A stretch of DNA of 64,000 nt, taken from positions 1 through 64,000 of the forward strand of contig CAMFBM010000007.1 in NCBI GenBank assembly GCA_945948555.1, given 5' to 3'. Position 1 is the first letter of the stretch; each line of letters opens with the position of its first letter. The position numbers and the translations under genes were made by a program. Under the pieces are notes generated by a model. The model ran no database searches. It was not told where the DNA came from and worked only from the letters and a program-made list of their open reading frames with translations. Positions 44,044 through 54,459 of the stretch are shown here, piece by piece. Source of the DNA: an uncultured Bacteroidales bacterium (GTDB lineage: Bacteria > Bacteroidota > Bacteroidia > Bacteroidales > UBA932).

Positions 44044-45995
44044 TGATGAAAAAGATATTTACAAATATAATGGCTGCTGCCGCGCTCTTTGCCGCTTCTT
44101 CATGCAGCGACCTCAAATTCGGTAACGCCTTTCTCGAGAAGGCGCCTGGAGCGGATATGACCCTTGAGCAGATCTTTTCGTCGAAGTTGTTTGCCGAGAG
44201 AGAACTCGTCGGTGCATACGCCTCGCTCCGCACCTGTCTGACAGTCCATTCCAACAACGGCCGGTACGAATTCCAGAACGGAGGTAACAAAATCGGCTGG
44301 GACAATCTTGACACAATGACCGACCTGATGCAGAGCCACTGCACCTGGGGAGGTGTTATCAAGACCTACTATGCAGGCACCTACAATGCCGAGGCGGAGA
44401 ATGCGGGGTACGGAAAATTCGGATTTTTTCCGGATCAGGAAGGCGCCTGGACAGGAATCAGGCGCGCGTGGATTTTCATCAACAATGTTGACAGGGTCCC
44501 CGATATGACTGATGAGGAGAAAAAAGTTCGCAAAGGTGAGGCAAGGATGATCATAGCCCTTCAGATGCACGAGATGCTCCGTCATTTCGGAGGAGTGCCG
44601 ATTCTGGATGACTATGCCACCCCGGAAAATGAAATGACTGCGGACTATTCCCGCAGAACGGTAAGACAGTGTGTGGATTTTATTGTGAATATGTGCGAGC
44701 AGGCAGCGAAAGAGCTTCCGTGGACTGTCGCAGATGCGGACAACGGAAGAATGACCGCTGCCGGAGCACTCGCACTGAAGGCAAGGGTGCTTCAACTTGC
44801 GGCCCGTCCGCTGTTCAATGCATCGACTCCTTACCTTCAGGCACAGGAACCGACGGCAGCCAACAAGGCTTCCGTAAAGGAGGATCCTGGACTGATGACC
44901 TGGCTCGGTTCCTACACTCAGGAGAACTGGCAGGCTGTGGCTGATGCCTGTGAGGATTTCTTCAAGAAGAACACGGAAAACGGTGATGCCTACAGGTTGG
45001 TGATGCCTCAGACAAATGACGCCGAGGGCTACCGTCAGGCTTTCAGCACCTGCTACGCTGATAGGGAATCCCCGGAAATCATCATCCACACCGGTAGGGC
45101 CATACCTACCTACTACAACACCTACCACAGAATGTATTTCGGTCTGACCGACCAGGGACAGGCCGGAAGGGGATATGGCGGAGGTTGCGTGACCCTGAAT
45201 TTCGTGGATATGTTTACCGCTGCCGACGGCACACCTTCCGATTACAGAAAATGGCTCGCAGACCACGGACATGAGGGTACTCTTGCGGACAATCCTTTCA
45301 CAGGCAAGGATCCCCGTCTGTACGAAACAGTACTCATAGCCGGGGATCGTTACAGGACCCGTTGTGCGGAAACCTGGGTGGATGGTCTCGAGCACGGTAG
45401 CAGTGCCAATCCGAAATGTGCTACGGGCTTCATTATCAGGAAGTTCCTTTGGGATTACAATGACGAGTTTCTCAACAAGGCCACCAATTCGGCCTATATC
45501 CGTCTTCCTGAACTCTATCTGATGTACGCCGAGGCTCTGAACGAGCTTGGCCGTTCCCAGGAAGCCCTTTCCTGGCTCAACAAGACCCGCACAAGGGTGG
45601 GCCTTCCGGAAATGACCCTTCCGAATGCCGCCAGGCTTCATTCGGGGCAAACCCTTCCGGACTATCCTGAATGCAACCTCCAAGGTGACAAATACCTTCG
45701 CGAGGAGATTCTAGATGAAAGGGCGAGGGAGTTCTGTTTCGAAGAAGTCCGCTGGTTCGACATCGCTTTCTGGAAGAGGGAGGACCTGATGCGCAAGATT
45801 CTCTACGGAATCCAGATAACCCGCAAGAGTGGTTCTTTCGAGGAGGGCAACCTTGTTCTCACCTATTCAGACCCGTCAAAGATGGACCAGGGCAGAATCT
45901 GGCAGGATAAATTCAGCCCGAAATGGTTCCTGAGCGCGTTCCCGTCCGATGAGATCAACAAGGGATATGGACTGGTCCAGAACCCGGGATGGTAG
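44043..45995 (+). CDS. SusD-like surface glycan-binding lipoprotein 1
   Basis: 650 residues with a lipoprotein signal ending ALFAASSC. Two adjacent ATGs overlap or abut the SusC stop (TGATGATG), so translation is coupled. The product has the RagB/SusD order: an N-terminal helical region with GWDNL-like segments, tetratricopeptide-like helices (ARVLQLAARPLFNA), a long loop region, and a C-terminal segment with YIRLPELYLMYAEALNELG, LDERAREFCFEEVRWFDI (each a hallmark) and a final QNPGW. SusD proteins form the lid over the SusC barrel and bind the glycan. Confidence 0.93.
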   Translation: MMKKIFTNIMAAAALFAASSCSDLKFGNAFLEKAPGADMTLEQIFSSKLFAERELVGAYASLRTCLTVHSNNGRYEFQNGGNKIGWDNLDTMTDLMQSHCTWGGVIKTYYAGTYNAEAENAGYGKFGFFPDQEGAWTGIRRAWIFINNVDRVPDMTDEEKKVRKGEARMIIALQMHEMLRHFGGVPILDDYATPENEMTADYSRRTVRQCVDFIVNMCEQAAKELPWTVADADNGRMTAAGALALKARVLQLAARPLFNASTPYLQAQEPTAANKASVKEDPGLMTWLGSYTQENWQAVADACEDFFKKNTENGDAYRLVMPQTNDAEGYRQAFSTCYADRESPEIIIHTGRAIPTYYNTYHRMYFGLTDQGQAGRGYGGGCVTLNFVDMFTAADGTPSDYRKWLADHGHEGTLADNPFTGKDPRLYETVLIAGDRYRTRCAETWVDGLEHGSSANPKCATGFIIRKFLWDYNDEFLNKATNSAYIRLPELYLMYAEALNELGRSQEALSWLNKTRTRVGLPEMTLPNAARLHSGQTLPDYPECNLQGDKYLREEILDERAREFCFEEVRWFDIAFWKREDLMRKILYGIQITRKSGSFEEGNLVLTYSDPSKMDQGRIWQDKFSPKWFLSAFPSDEINKGYGLVQNPGW

Positions 45996-46016
45996 TAACT
46001 TGAAAATATTGAAAAG

Positions 46017-48815
46017 ATGAAAAAACAGATATTCATTACCCTGGCTCTCCTGTTGCTGTCAGCCTCGCTCTCCTATGCACGAGAAATAAACCCGATCAGG
46101 GACACCGTCCTTTACCTGGGTTACGACAAGTCTGTCATCACGGACCTTTCAACAGTCAGCGCTTCCAGCATAGGGGTCCAGGCCCTTCAGATTGTCCGTG
46201 GAAGACAGGCACTTGCAAGCATATCCGGAATGCTTCCCGGAGTGATTGTGTCAAACGGAGGAAATCTTCCGGACAACGGACAGTCAATGTTTGTCAGGGG
46301 AAGGGGCTCCTTCTCGGGCAACAATGTGATGTACATAGTTGACGGTGTCGAGAGAGCTCCGGCGTTCATCGGAGCAGAAGAGGTAGAGAACATCACGGTT
46401 CTCAAGGATGCCGCCGCAATCGCAATCTACGGAAACAGGGGAGCGGACGGAGTGGTTGTCATCACGACCAAGAGGGGACATACTCCGGGAATGAGAATCA
46501 ATGCCGAATACAGTTTCGGCGTTCAGACCCCGTTTGCAATGCCTCAGATGGCGGACGGCCTTACCTATGCCAATGCAGTTAATGAGGCACTTGCCAATGA
46601 CGGCCTTCAGCCGAGATACACTGCTGCCGACCTTAAGGGAATAGCACAGGGCAGTTCCCTCTTCCCTTCGGTGGACTGGAAGAAGGAAGTTCTCAGGAAG
46701 ACGGCATTCGTCCACGACCTGAACGTTTCCCTGGAGGGAAGGGAGAAACGCTTCCGCTACTATGTGCTCGCCAACTACAACGGCTACGATGGCCTGTTCA
46801 ACAACACAAGGATGAATGACGGCTACAGCACCCAGTACCAGAATTCCTGTCTCAAACTCAGGACCAACCTTGAAGCGGAAATGACAAGGACCACCCGAAT
46901 CAGGATCAATATGATGGGTCGTCTCTCTCAGACACAGCAGCCTTACGCGGGAACCTATGTCTCGGGAATCTACACCACTCCGGCAATCGCTTTCCCTCTC
47001 AAGTCCGAGGACGGTCTCTGGGCACGGTCGGAACTCTTTGCGAATCCTCTTTCGACCTACACCCAGAGTGGATATTCGGTTTCTCTCCAGAGAACCCTTC
47101 TTGCTGATCTCTCGATCATCCAGGACCTGTCGATGCTGACACAGGGACTCTCCCTGACACTCAAGGGCGCATTCGACAACAGTGCGATAATCAATGACAA
47201 CAGGTCAAAGACCTACAAGTATGCAATGATGTCCTACGGCCGGGACGATAATGGAGACGTTCAGAAACTCAACTGGACCGAGTACGGCAATGACACCGAC
47301 CTGTCCTTCTCATCTGCTCTTGCAGGCGGAAGCAGTGTCAACAACAATTTCTCCGTAACGGCAATGGCTGACTACGACAGGACCTTCGGCAAGAATGGCG
47401 TGAAGGCTTCCTTCATCTGGTCGATGGACAGATGGAAGAACAGGGGAAAGGGCAATGTGTTTTCCTACAACGATTTCATCCTCAGGGCAGGATATGATTA
47501 CGACCACAGATATCTCGTGGATGTAGTGGCGACCTGCTCAGGCAGTGCTTTCCTCGAGAAAGGAAAGAAATACCGTTTCTATCCTGCCGTTTCCGCAGCC
47601 TGGATCATCTCGAACGAGTCTTTCCTCAAGGATGCTTCCGGACTCGACCTTCTGAAGCTTCGCGCAAGCTATGGAATCACCGGTTACGATGCAAGGCTGG
47701 GTTACGGTCTGGACACTCCGAACAACGGCGGTGGCGGTGGATTTGTTTCAATGGTCGGCTCGTCCGAATCCGGAATGATGCAGGGCTCCTACCCTTCTTA
47801 CGGGGCTCTCCCGGAAACGGACTACAAGGCCAATGTGGGAATCGATCTTCGGGCCTTCGGAGGTCTTGAGGTAAGCATTGATGTCTTCCGCAACCACAGG
47901 AAACATCTTAAGGTGTCATCCTCCGGAGTATATTCCTCATTGCTTGGCCTCGGCTCGCCGTACATTTTCAACGGAGAGACCCTGAACTGGGGAGGCGAAC
48001 TTTCCGCAAGCTGGAGCCAGACGGTCGGAGATTTCTCCTGGCACATAGGAGGCTGCATTTCCTACACTAAGGACAAGATTCTTGAAATGGGTGAGGAATA
48101 CCATCCTTACTCCTATATGTACCGGACCGGTCACTCCATCACAGCCTTGACCCTCTACACCAGCGACGGCCTCTACAGCACTTCCGATTTCGATTCCAAT
48201 GGCAATCTGCTTCCGAAATACCCTCAAAGCACCCTCGAAGGAAAAGGAGTGAGGCCGGGAGACATCCGCTACAAGGACATCAGTGGGGACGGCGTGATCG
48301 ACGTGAATGACAAGCAGTATATGGATCAATACCACACCCTTCCTTCTGCCGTTTACGGTATCCAGTTGGGATTCAAATGGAAGGGTCTGGGTTTCGAGGC
48401 CACTTTCGACGGACGCATCAACCAGTATGTCCAACTCACAACCGGGTCGGTTTACTGGCCGCTCTACAATGATGACAAGAACATCTCGATGCACTATTAC
48501 AACAACCGCTGGACTCCGGAAAACCAGAATGCCCGCTATCCGCGTCTGACAACCCTGAGCAACGGGAACAACTTCCAGGGAGGAAGTGATTTCTGGGTTG
48601 AAAAGTCCGACTGGTTCAAGCTCCGCTCTCTTTATGTTTACTACGGATTCCAGTCAGAGGCATTGATGAGGGCGAAATTCCGTGAGATTTCCATTTTCTT
48701 CCGGGGACTGAATCTCTTCTCTGTTGACAGAATCAAGATTTTCGACCCTGAGTCCATATCCCTTGGTTATCCTTCCGTGAGGTCATTCTCCTTCGGACTG
48801 AAATTCACATTCTAA
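46017..48815 (+). CDS. SusC-like TonB-dependent transporter 2 (short form)
   Basis: 932 residues with a Sec signal ending ASLSYAR. It lacks the ~90-residue carboxypeptidase-like domain of the first SusC and goes from the signal through a short linker directly into the plug (GRQALASISGMLPGVIVSN, SMFVRGRGSF, VDGVERAP, LKDAAAIAIYGNRGADGVV in part). The barrel ends FSFGLKFTF. It is followed within 11 bases by its own SusD. Two tandem pairs in one locus often serve different oligosaccharides from one polymer. The start is well set by the signal peptide and the 21-base gap from the previous gene. Confidence 0.92.
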   Translation: MKKQIFITLALLLLSASLSYAREINPIRDTVLYLGYDKSVITDLSTVSASSIGVQALQIVRGRQALASISGMLPGVIVSNGGNLPDNGQSMFVRGRGSFSGNNVMYIVDGVERAPAFIGAEEVENITVLKDAAAIAIYGNRGADGVVVITTKRGHTPGMRINAEYSFGVQTPFAMPQMADGLTYANAVNEALANDGLQPRYTAADLKGIAQGSSLFPSVDWKKEVLRKTAFVHDLNVSLEGREKRFRYYVLANYNGYDGLFNNTRMNDGYSTQYQNSCLKLRTNLEAEMTRTTRIRINMMGRLSQTQQPYAGTYVSGIYTTPAIAFPLKSEDGLWARSELFANPLSTYTQSGYSVSLQRTLLADLSIIQDLSMLTQGLSLTLKGAFDNSAIINDNRSKTYKYAMMSYGRDDNGDVQKLNWTEYGNDTDLSFSSALAGGSSVNNNFSVTAMADYDRTFGKNGVKASFIWSMDRWKNRGKGNVFSYNDFILRAGYDYDHRYLVDVVATCSGSAFLEKGKKYRFYPAVSAAWIISNESFLKDASGLDLLKLRASYGITGYDARLGYGLDTPNNGGGGGFVSMVGSSESGMMQGSYPSYGALPETDYKANVGIDLRAFGGLEVSIDVFRNHRKHLKVSSSGVYSSLLGLGSPYIFNGETLNWGGELSASWSQTVGDFSWHIGGCISYTKDKILEMGEEYHPYSYMYRTGHSITALTLYTSDGLYSTSDFDSNGNLLPKYPQSTLEGKGVRPGDIRYKDISGDGVIDVNDKQYMDQYHTLPSAVYGIQLGFKWKGLGFEATFDGRINQYVQLTTGSVYWPLYNDDKNISMHYYNNRWTPENQNARYPRLTTLSNGNNFQGGSDFWVEKSDWFKLRSLYVYYGFQSEALMRAKFREISIFFRGLNLFSVDRIKIFDPESISLGYPSVRSFSFGLKFTF

Positions 48816-48825
48816 TTCTCGTCAT

Positions 48826-50478
48826 ATGAACAATATAATAAAAAATATGGCTCTTTCGGCAGCCCTGATTGCCGGCCTGGGTTCCTGCGATTTTCTCGAA
48901 CAGACGGAAAATACCTACCAGACCATCGACTATCAGTTCAGTTGTTTTGAAAACGTGAAGAAAGTATGCTCCCACGTTTACAGCTATCTTGATGTTGACA
49001 CCGAATGGCTGTGGTCAACCCATAGCAGCGCCACCGACGATGCTGTGTATGCGTGGGAAAGCAATGGAATCAAAACCTATTATGACGGGACCTGGAGTCC
49101 CCGCAACACAATCAACGACCGTTTCTCGCATTACTATGCGGGCATAGCCCAGGCAAACTATTTCCTCGAGAACGCTCCGGATGATTTCCCTCAGACGCAG
49201 TACCTGGAAGATTACAAGGACAGGATGCAGCAGTTGAAGAACTATCCCTACGAAGTCCGTTTCCTGCGTGCCTGGTACCATTTTGAACTGATGCGACGCT
49301 ACGGTGACATCGTCCTGATGGATCATAGCGCCGACCCGGCAAAGGTCAATGAAATGGTTCCTTCGGATTTTCACACTTTGACAAAGTGGATTGTAGGAGA
49401 GCTGGATGAGATTACACCGAAACTCCCGGTGAGCTATGAGGAATTTGTCACCGGAAGGACAAACAGAATCACAAGGGGAGCGGCAATGGCCTTCAAGGCA
49501 AGGGTACTTCTCTACGATGCCAGTCCGCTTCATAATCCGACCGGAGACAAAACCCGCTATGAAAAAGCTGCGGCAGCAGCCAAAGCGGTCATTGACAGTG
49601 GTTGGTATTCCCTTGTCAAAGAACAGAAGATCAACAATTTCAATGCAAAGGGTTACATATTCGGAATCATCCGTTCTGCAAGCAACGGTCTTGAAAGATC
49701 CAATTTCCCAATGGGAGTGGAGGGCGGAAATTCAGGATCTTGCCCGTCGCAGAACCTTGCCGAGGCTTTCGACCTGCTGGACGGTACTCCTTTCGACTGG
49801 GACAATCTTGCCCACCGTGCCATCGCACTCGACCCGTCAAAGAGAGACCCGCGTTTTGCAGAGACTTTCTATGTCAACGGCTCGATGTTCAAGGGTAAAC
49901 CTCTGGAAATGTGGGAGGGTGGACAGAACGCACTTCCGAAGACAGGTGCGACCCCGACTTCCTACTACCTGCGCAAGAACCTCATAGAGGAGACCTCGTT
50001 CGTGACTGGAAATTCGATTTCATACCCTCACATCTATCCCATCATCCGATTTGCCGAAATGTACCTGATTTACGCCGAGGCCCTTTACCTTGCGACAGGT
50101 GATGCCTCTTTCAAGGGAAGTGTGGGACAGGTGAACTACACTATGTCTCCGCTGGAAGCCCTGAATGCCGTCCGTGAAAGGGCAGGTGTCGGTAAGGTGG
50201 GTGCGACGACTGATTTCCTGAAGACCGTTCAGAAAGAAAACCGCGTCGAGTTCGCCTTTGAGAATCATCGTTTCTGGGACACAAGAAGATGGAAACTCCA
50301 GTGCGGGGACACCAAAATCTACGGCCTTTCTCTCGTGAAGGATGAGGCGAGCGGGACAGTGTCTTACACAAAGACCCTTGTTCAGGAAAGGAAATGGGAT
50401 GACAAGTACTATCTCTACCCTTATTCCGATTACGAAAGATACAAAAACTCCAATCTCCAGGTCAATCCCGGATGGTAG
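48826..50478 (+). CDS. SusD-like surface glycan-binding lipoprotein 2
   Basis: 550 residues with a lipoprotein signal ending LIAGLGSC. SusD features are present: EVRFLRAWYHFELMRRYGD, AMAFKARVLLYDASPLHNP, YPIIRFAEMYLIYAEALYL in part, ENRVEFAFENHRFWDTRRW in part, and a final VNPGW. It pairs with the short SusC just upstream. Its first ~100 residues differ from SusD 1, so the two pairs are not a recent duplication. Confidence 0.92.
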   Translation: MNNIIKNMALSAALIAGLGSCDFLEQTENTYQTIDYQFSCFENVKKVCSHVYSYLDVDTEWLWSTHSSATDDAVYAWESNGIKTYYDGTWSPRNTINDRFSHYYAGIAQANYFLENAPDDFPQTQYLEDYKDRMQQLKNYPYEVRFLRAWYHFELMRRYGDIVLMDHSADPAKVNEMVPSDFHTLTKWIVGELDEITPKLPVSYEEFVTGRTNRITRGAAMAFKARVLLYDASPLHNPTGDKTRYEKAAAAAKAVIDSGWYSLVKEQKINNFNAKGYIFGIIRSASNGLERSNFPMGVEGGNSGSCPSQNLAEAFDLLDGTPFDWDNLAHRAIALDPSKRDPRFAETFYVNGSMFKGKPLEMWEGGQNALPKTGATPTSYYLRKNLIEETSFVTGNSISYPHIYPIIRFAEMYLIYAEALYLATGDASFKGSVGQVNYTMSPLEALNAVRERAGVGKVGATTDFLKTVQKENRVEFAFENHRFWDTRRWKLQCGDTKIYGLSLVKDEASGTVSYTKTLVQERKWDDKYYLYPYSDYERYKNSNLQVNPGW

Positions 50479-50526
50479 GGCAATTTTATAGACACAACAT
50501 TAACAACACTTCTAATTCAAACTTTT

Positions 50527-52197
50527 ATGAAACTCAAAAATTTGTTCCTGAGCGCTCTTTGCGTGATTTCGCTTGGAATGCTCTCCTCTTGTACGGAAAA
50601 AACTCCTGAAGGTCCTGTCTATTCTGACAAACCGTTTGACACTATTTCCCTTGAAGTTGACGGGGAGACAGTTGAAGGTGTGGTCGCTGACAACACCATT
50701 TCCTTCAGCTTCACTACTGCCGAGAACTTCTCTGCCGCAAAACTCATCCTCAAGGTGAATGACGGCTGGAAACTCGTTTTCCCTGCGGATCCGGACAACT
50801 ATGATGTCAGCACCGACCCGAACATCTACTTCACCGACCCTAATGGAAAGAAAGTTCAGTATGTCGTGACCATCACTTCAAATGCCCTCCCTGTGGCTGA
50901 CGGTTCAAAAGTGTCAGTGGAAGGCGGATATGCACTGACTTACAATGTGGCTACAAAGGCATTTGTCATCACCTATGCAGCCGGAATGGACCGCAGCAGG
51001 GTTACCCTTGTCTTCGGTGAAGGCGCATTGATGGAAGGAGCCAGGGTGGAAAATCCAACCCTTGACCTTTCAGAAGGTCCTGCAGAAATTTCCATCACTG
51101 TTGGTACCACAACTAAGAAATTCCCTGTCAGCATCGACTATTCCGCTGTTCTTGTCAATCCAAAAGACTGGGGCTTCGAGGAGACTACTACCGATGCGCA
51201 GAGGGCAAAGATTCCTTCTTTGACAGTCCTCAAGTCCAAAGCACTGAAGAAACAGGTACCTGCAGCTAACACCGGAAAAGAGACACAGGCTTGGTGGGAC
51301 AACACAGGTTATGAGGACCAGATTGCAAAAATGGGTCTTCTGGGAGACTATGCTGCCGACAGGAAAATGGTTGATATGACTACCTGCGATTTCACTATCG
51401 TTACTTTCAACGAGCGTGACTACAAGGGCAAGATCATCTCCGACGCGACTGCCGTCATTAGTGGAAAATCAGCTGAAAGTGTAGAATCCCTGATTACAAT
51501 GAGTGGCTGTCCTGCTAAATGGACCTGCTGGGTGAAATCCGAAGGACAGATCGTTTCCAAGGAATCCGCTCAATCGTGGACAGGCGTGAATAAGGATGAT
51601 TACGGCAATCCTGCCAAGGGAACGTCCCACGGTCTTTGCTTCGGCTTTGACTCAAATGGCAAGATGGGAATGAAGCGAATCACCCCTAACCCTAGTGCAG
51701 ACATCTTCCACGTCCTTGGTGACTTCAGAAAGGCTTCCGACTGCGGTTTCGACTACGGAGCCAAACTTGATGACACGACATACAAACCTTTCAGGAATGA
51801 CTTCAAGGTTGAAGGTGAGAACTGGGCCGTTACAGGCGCCGCATATTTCAACCCTGCACTCGTTGTTGACGGCTACAAGGTCCGCTTTGCAGACGCTATG
51901 GCAAACGACGGTGACACCGAGGTCCTCGGACAGGGCTTCAACGGCACAAGGTCACGCTGCTTCATCGGCCGCACAATCGACAACAAACTCGGCCTTGCAA
52001 CCATCAACGACAAGACTATGACCATTATGCAGGGTGCATACGTCCTTGCAGACCTCGGCTGGACCGATGTTTACTATGTCGGTGGTGACAACTGGGAGGC
52101 AGATTCATTCCAGCCTACAATCGTTATCGATGGTACTGTAGTAGCCGGACAGAAAGGTCAGAAGGCGAAATATGTCATTGCATTCGATGCGAAATAA
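50527..52197 (+). CDS. Surface lipoprotein with Ig-like domain and phosphodiester-glycosidase-like C-terminus
   Basis: 556 residues with a lipoprotein signal ending LGMLSSC. Residues ~35-215 look like tandem Ig-like beta domains, typical of surface glycan-binding proteins encoded after SusD. Residues ~280-556 have features reminiscent of the phosphodiester glycosidase (NAGPA) fold: PALVVDGYKV, then SRCFIGRTIDNKLGLATIN, then a helix and LGWTDVYYVGGDN, where active enzymes usually end with a DGGGSS-type loop. That loop is changed here, so it may bind and not cut. The position after SusD favours a glycan-binding role. The fold assignment is tentative and would need a profile search. Confidence 0.6.
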   Translation: MKLKNLFLSALCVISLGMLSSCTEKTPEGPVYSDKPFDTISLEVDGETVEGVVADNTISFSFTTAENFSAAKLILKVNDGWKLVFPADPDNYDVSTDPNIYFTDPNGKKVQYVVTITSNALPVADGSKVSVEGGYALTYNVATKAFVITYAAGMDRSRVTLVFGEGALMEGARVENPTLDLSEGPAEISITVGTTTKKFPVSIDYSAVLVNPKDWGFEETTTDAQRAKIPSLTVLKSKALKKQVPAANTGKETQAWWDNTGYEDQIAKMGLLGDYAADRKMVDMTTCDFTIVTFNERDYKGKIISDATAVISGKSAESVESLITMSGCPAKWTCWVKSEGQIVSKESAQSWTGVNKDDYGNPAKGTSHGLCFGFDSNGKMGMKRITPNPSADIFHVLGDFRKASDCGFDYGAKLDDTTYKPFRNDFKVEGENWAVTGAAYFNPALVVDGYKVRFADAMANDGDTEVLGQGFNGTRSRCFIGRTIDNKLGLATINDKTMTIMQGAYVLADLGWTDVYYVGGDNWEADSFQPTIVIDGTVVAGQKGQKAKYVIAFDAK

Positions 52198-52210
52198 TTC
52201 CTGAACCATT

Positions 52211-54454
52211 ATGCTCCGACCAGGCAGATGTTTTCTTATGCTTGCAGCGGCAGGACTTTCTCTTGCCGCCTGCAGGCAGTCTGAAGTTCCCTCTTCAGAG
52301 ACTCCTGACGGTTCTTTCGAGGTTTTGGCCGAAGGACTGCCTCAGGAGATGGATGACTGGGACTGTATAGTCTATTCTTTCAAGGGTGAAGACTGCGTGG
52401 GTGTGGCTGAAGGAACTTCCGGACGGCCAGCCACGGTGCTCACTCCCGGGGAGAGGATGAATGTCATCGCTTCAGACATGATGGAAAAATTTGTCATAGG
52501 GGCAAAGACGGAGGGACTTCCTCTGTCATCCTACTTTTTCTATCCCAAGGACACGGCCTCGGATTTGCCGGGGCTGTGGCATTGGGACGGAAAGTCTTCT
52601 CAAGCCTATGCTTCGGCGGTGCCTCTGACTCTTTTTACCCCGTCGTTCACTATGACTGTCACGGGTGCTCCTCAGACTTTTGTCTCTGCCAGGACGACAA
52701 TCGCAGGACTTGCGGACAGGATTTCCCTGCCGGGATGGACTCCTTCGGCAAAGGGAGATGGCTGGTCGAAGACCTTTGAGGTGACAGGAGAAACGCCTGA
52801 GACAGGGTCTTTCCTGATGCCGATGTGTGGGGATGGTGACTGGATTCTGCCGGTGGACCTGAAGATTGACGGCCTGGAAACCGACAGGATTGACATATCC
52901 CTCACCAAAGTTCTTTCCAAGGGATGCAGTCTCTCCCTTGAACTGGATTTCTCCAGATTCGAGACTGACGGACTTCTCGCCTGCTGGGTGAAAATGTCTT
53001 CCGCAGACTCTGCACAACCTGTAGTCTGGGGAAAGACGGTCCAGCTGAAGGAAGTCCTCAAAAAGAATATTCATTACAGCGTGAGCGTCCTTCAGAAAGA
53101 CGGGCAGTGGAAGGAAGCCTTTGTGCACGATGCCCTTGTCTCGGATGCTCCGAACCATCACCACCAGATCTGGAATGACTGGGACAACTCCAAGAGACTG
53201 CGCGACACTGCCAGTTTCGTGAATTTCACTGCTGATTTTGATTCTCCCGTGACAATCAGGGTGAAGAAACTCAGAGGATCCTACTCAAGCGTGAAAGTGC
53301 GCCCGACCCTCTCGGGAATCGTTCCGGTGACCGTGGATGCCAACACAATCGAACTCACCATACCTTCCTGGCAGGCCAGGAAGTTCTCCATTGAATATGA
53401 CGGGGACCGTTTCCACAATCTGATGGTCCTGCCCGAGAAACCGGATCCGGACAGACCTGACCCCGAAAATCTCCCTTCAAATGTCATCTACTACGGTCCC
53501 GGAGTGTGGAACCCGCAGTGGATTACCCTGAAGGACAACCAGACACTTTACATAGACGAGGGTGCCGTCGTCTATGCCAAAATCAATTCGGTCGGTAACA
53601 ACACGGCCATCAAGGGCAGGGGAGTGCTCTCAGGAGCACGTCTCCCCCACACTGGAGACAGATATGCCAGCGGCTACCAGATGATTGAAACCAATGCCAC
53701 AAAAACCGGCACCCGCAACGGTTTCACGGTAGAGGGCATAACCGTCGTTGATTCTCCGAGCTGGACATTCTCGATTTACAGGACAAACAATGTCAGAATC
53801 GAGAATACCAACATTATCTGCTGGATACTCAATGGAGACGGAATAGATTTCTGCTCCGTTGACGGCGGAACTGTAAAGGGTTGTTTCATCCGTACTTATG
53901 ATGACTGCATTACCCTGAAGGTCAATCATCTTTCCCTTGATGATACCAAAAACATCACCATTCAGGACAACCTCATCTGGGCTGACTTTGCCGGTGGCAT
54001 CGTCGTTGGTCCGGAGAGCGGCTCAACACAGACCGGACGCATCCACGATGTGCTTGTTTCGAACTGCACCGTGCTTGATTATCCGACAAAAAACAACGAT
54101 TACTCCAATGACGACCGTGGAGGTCTGTGCATCAGCCAGTATCCTTCGGGCGGTACCACTTCCGGCACTATGTCAGACATCAGCTTCCAGGACATCGTCA
54201 TTGACAACATCCGTCCGAACGGCCGGCCTGTTTCAGTCTGGCAGAAACCATCGCAGGGAGGCTGCCTGATGGAAAGGGTGAAGTTTTCGAACATATCCAT
54301 CCTTTCGGACACAGGGTGCGGAATCTCTACGGTGGTCTCGAATGGAAACACAATCAAAGGCTTGGAAATCAAGAATGTAACCTACAATGGGACGTTGATT
54401 CAGAACACTTCCAAATGGCTGGTCAGCGGTGATAATATAGAAATTGAATATTAA
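52211..54454 (+). CDS. Lipoprotein with Mfa2-like domain and GH28/GH49-like beta-helix
   Basis: 747 residues with a lipoprotein signal ending GLSLAAC. Residues ~30-300 resemble the FimB/Mfa2-type surface-anchor domains. Residues ~310-420 are a beta-sandwich starting HHHQIWNDWDNSKRLRDT. Residues ~425-747 form a right-handed parallel beta-helix with VIYYGPGVW, NQTLYIDEGAVVYAKI, INGRG-type turns, and catalytic-looking acids in LNGDGIDF and TYDDCITLK, equivalent to the NTD and DD motifs of GH28 or their GH49 counterparts. It is probably an endo-acting enzyme at the cell surface. It is paralogous over the last ~440 residues to the gene at 56277, which lacks the first domain. Family placement between GH28 and GH49 is uncertain. 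Confidence 0.72.
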   Translation: MLRPGRCFLMLAAAGLSLAACRQSEVPSSETPDGSFEVLAEGLPQEMDDWDCIVYSFKGEDCVGVAEGTSGRPATVLTPGERMNVIASDMMEKFVIGAKTEGLPLSSYFFYPKDTASDLPGLWHWDGKSSQAYASAVPLTLFTPSFTMTVTGAPQTFVSARTTIAGLADRISLPGWTPSAKGDGWSKTFEVTGETPETGSFLMPMCGDGDWILPVDLKIDGLETDRIDISLTKVLSKGCSLSLELDFSRFETDGLLACWVKMSSADSAQPVVWGKTVQLKEVLKKNIHYSVSVLQKDGQWKEAFVHDALVSDAPNHHHQIWNDWDNSKRLRDTASFVNFTADFDSPVTIRVKKLRGSYSSVKVRPTLSGIVPVTVDANTIELTIPSWQARKFSIEYDGDRFHNLMVLPEKPDPDRPDPENLPSNVIYYGPGVWNPQWITLKDNQTLYIDEGAVVYAKINSVGNNTAIKGRGVLSGARLPHTGDRYASGYQMIETNATKTGTRNGFTVEGITVVDSPSWTFSIYRTNNVRIENTNIICWILNGDGIDFCSVDGGTVKGCFIRTYDDCITLKVNHLSLDDTKNITIQDNLIWADFAGGIVVGPESGSTQTGRIHDVLVSNCTVLDYPTKNNDYSNDDRGGLCISQYPSGGTTSGTMSDISFQDIVIDNIRPNGRPVSVWQKPSQGGCLMERVKFSNISILSDTGCGISTVVSNGNTIKGLEIKNVTYNGTLIQNTSKWLVSGDNIEIEY

Positions 54455-54459
54455 ACAAT

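Noticed and set aside
44100..45683. 527-codon minus-strand frame
   Set aside because: It is fully antisense to the first SusD gene. Long antisense frames are expected with the GC-ending codons used there, and the product matches no family.
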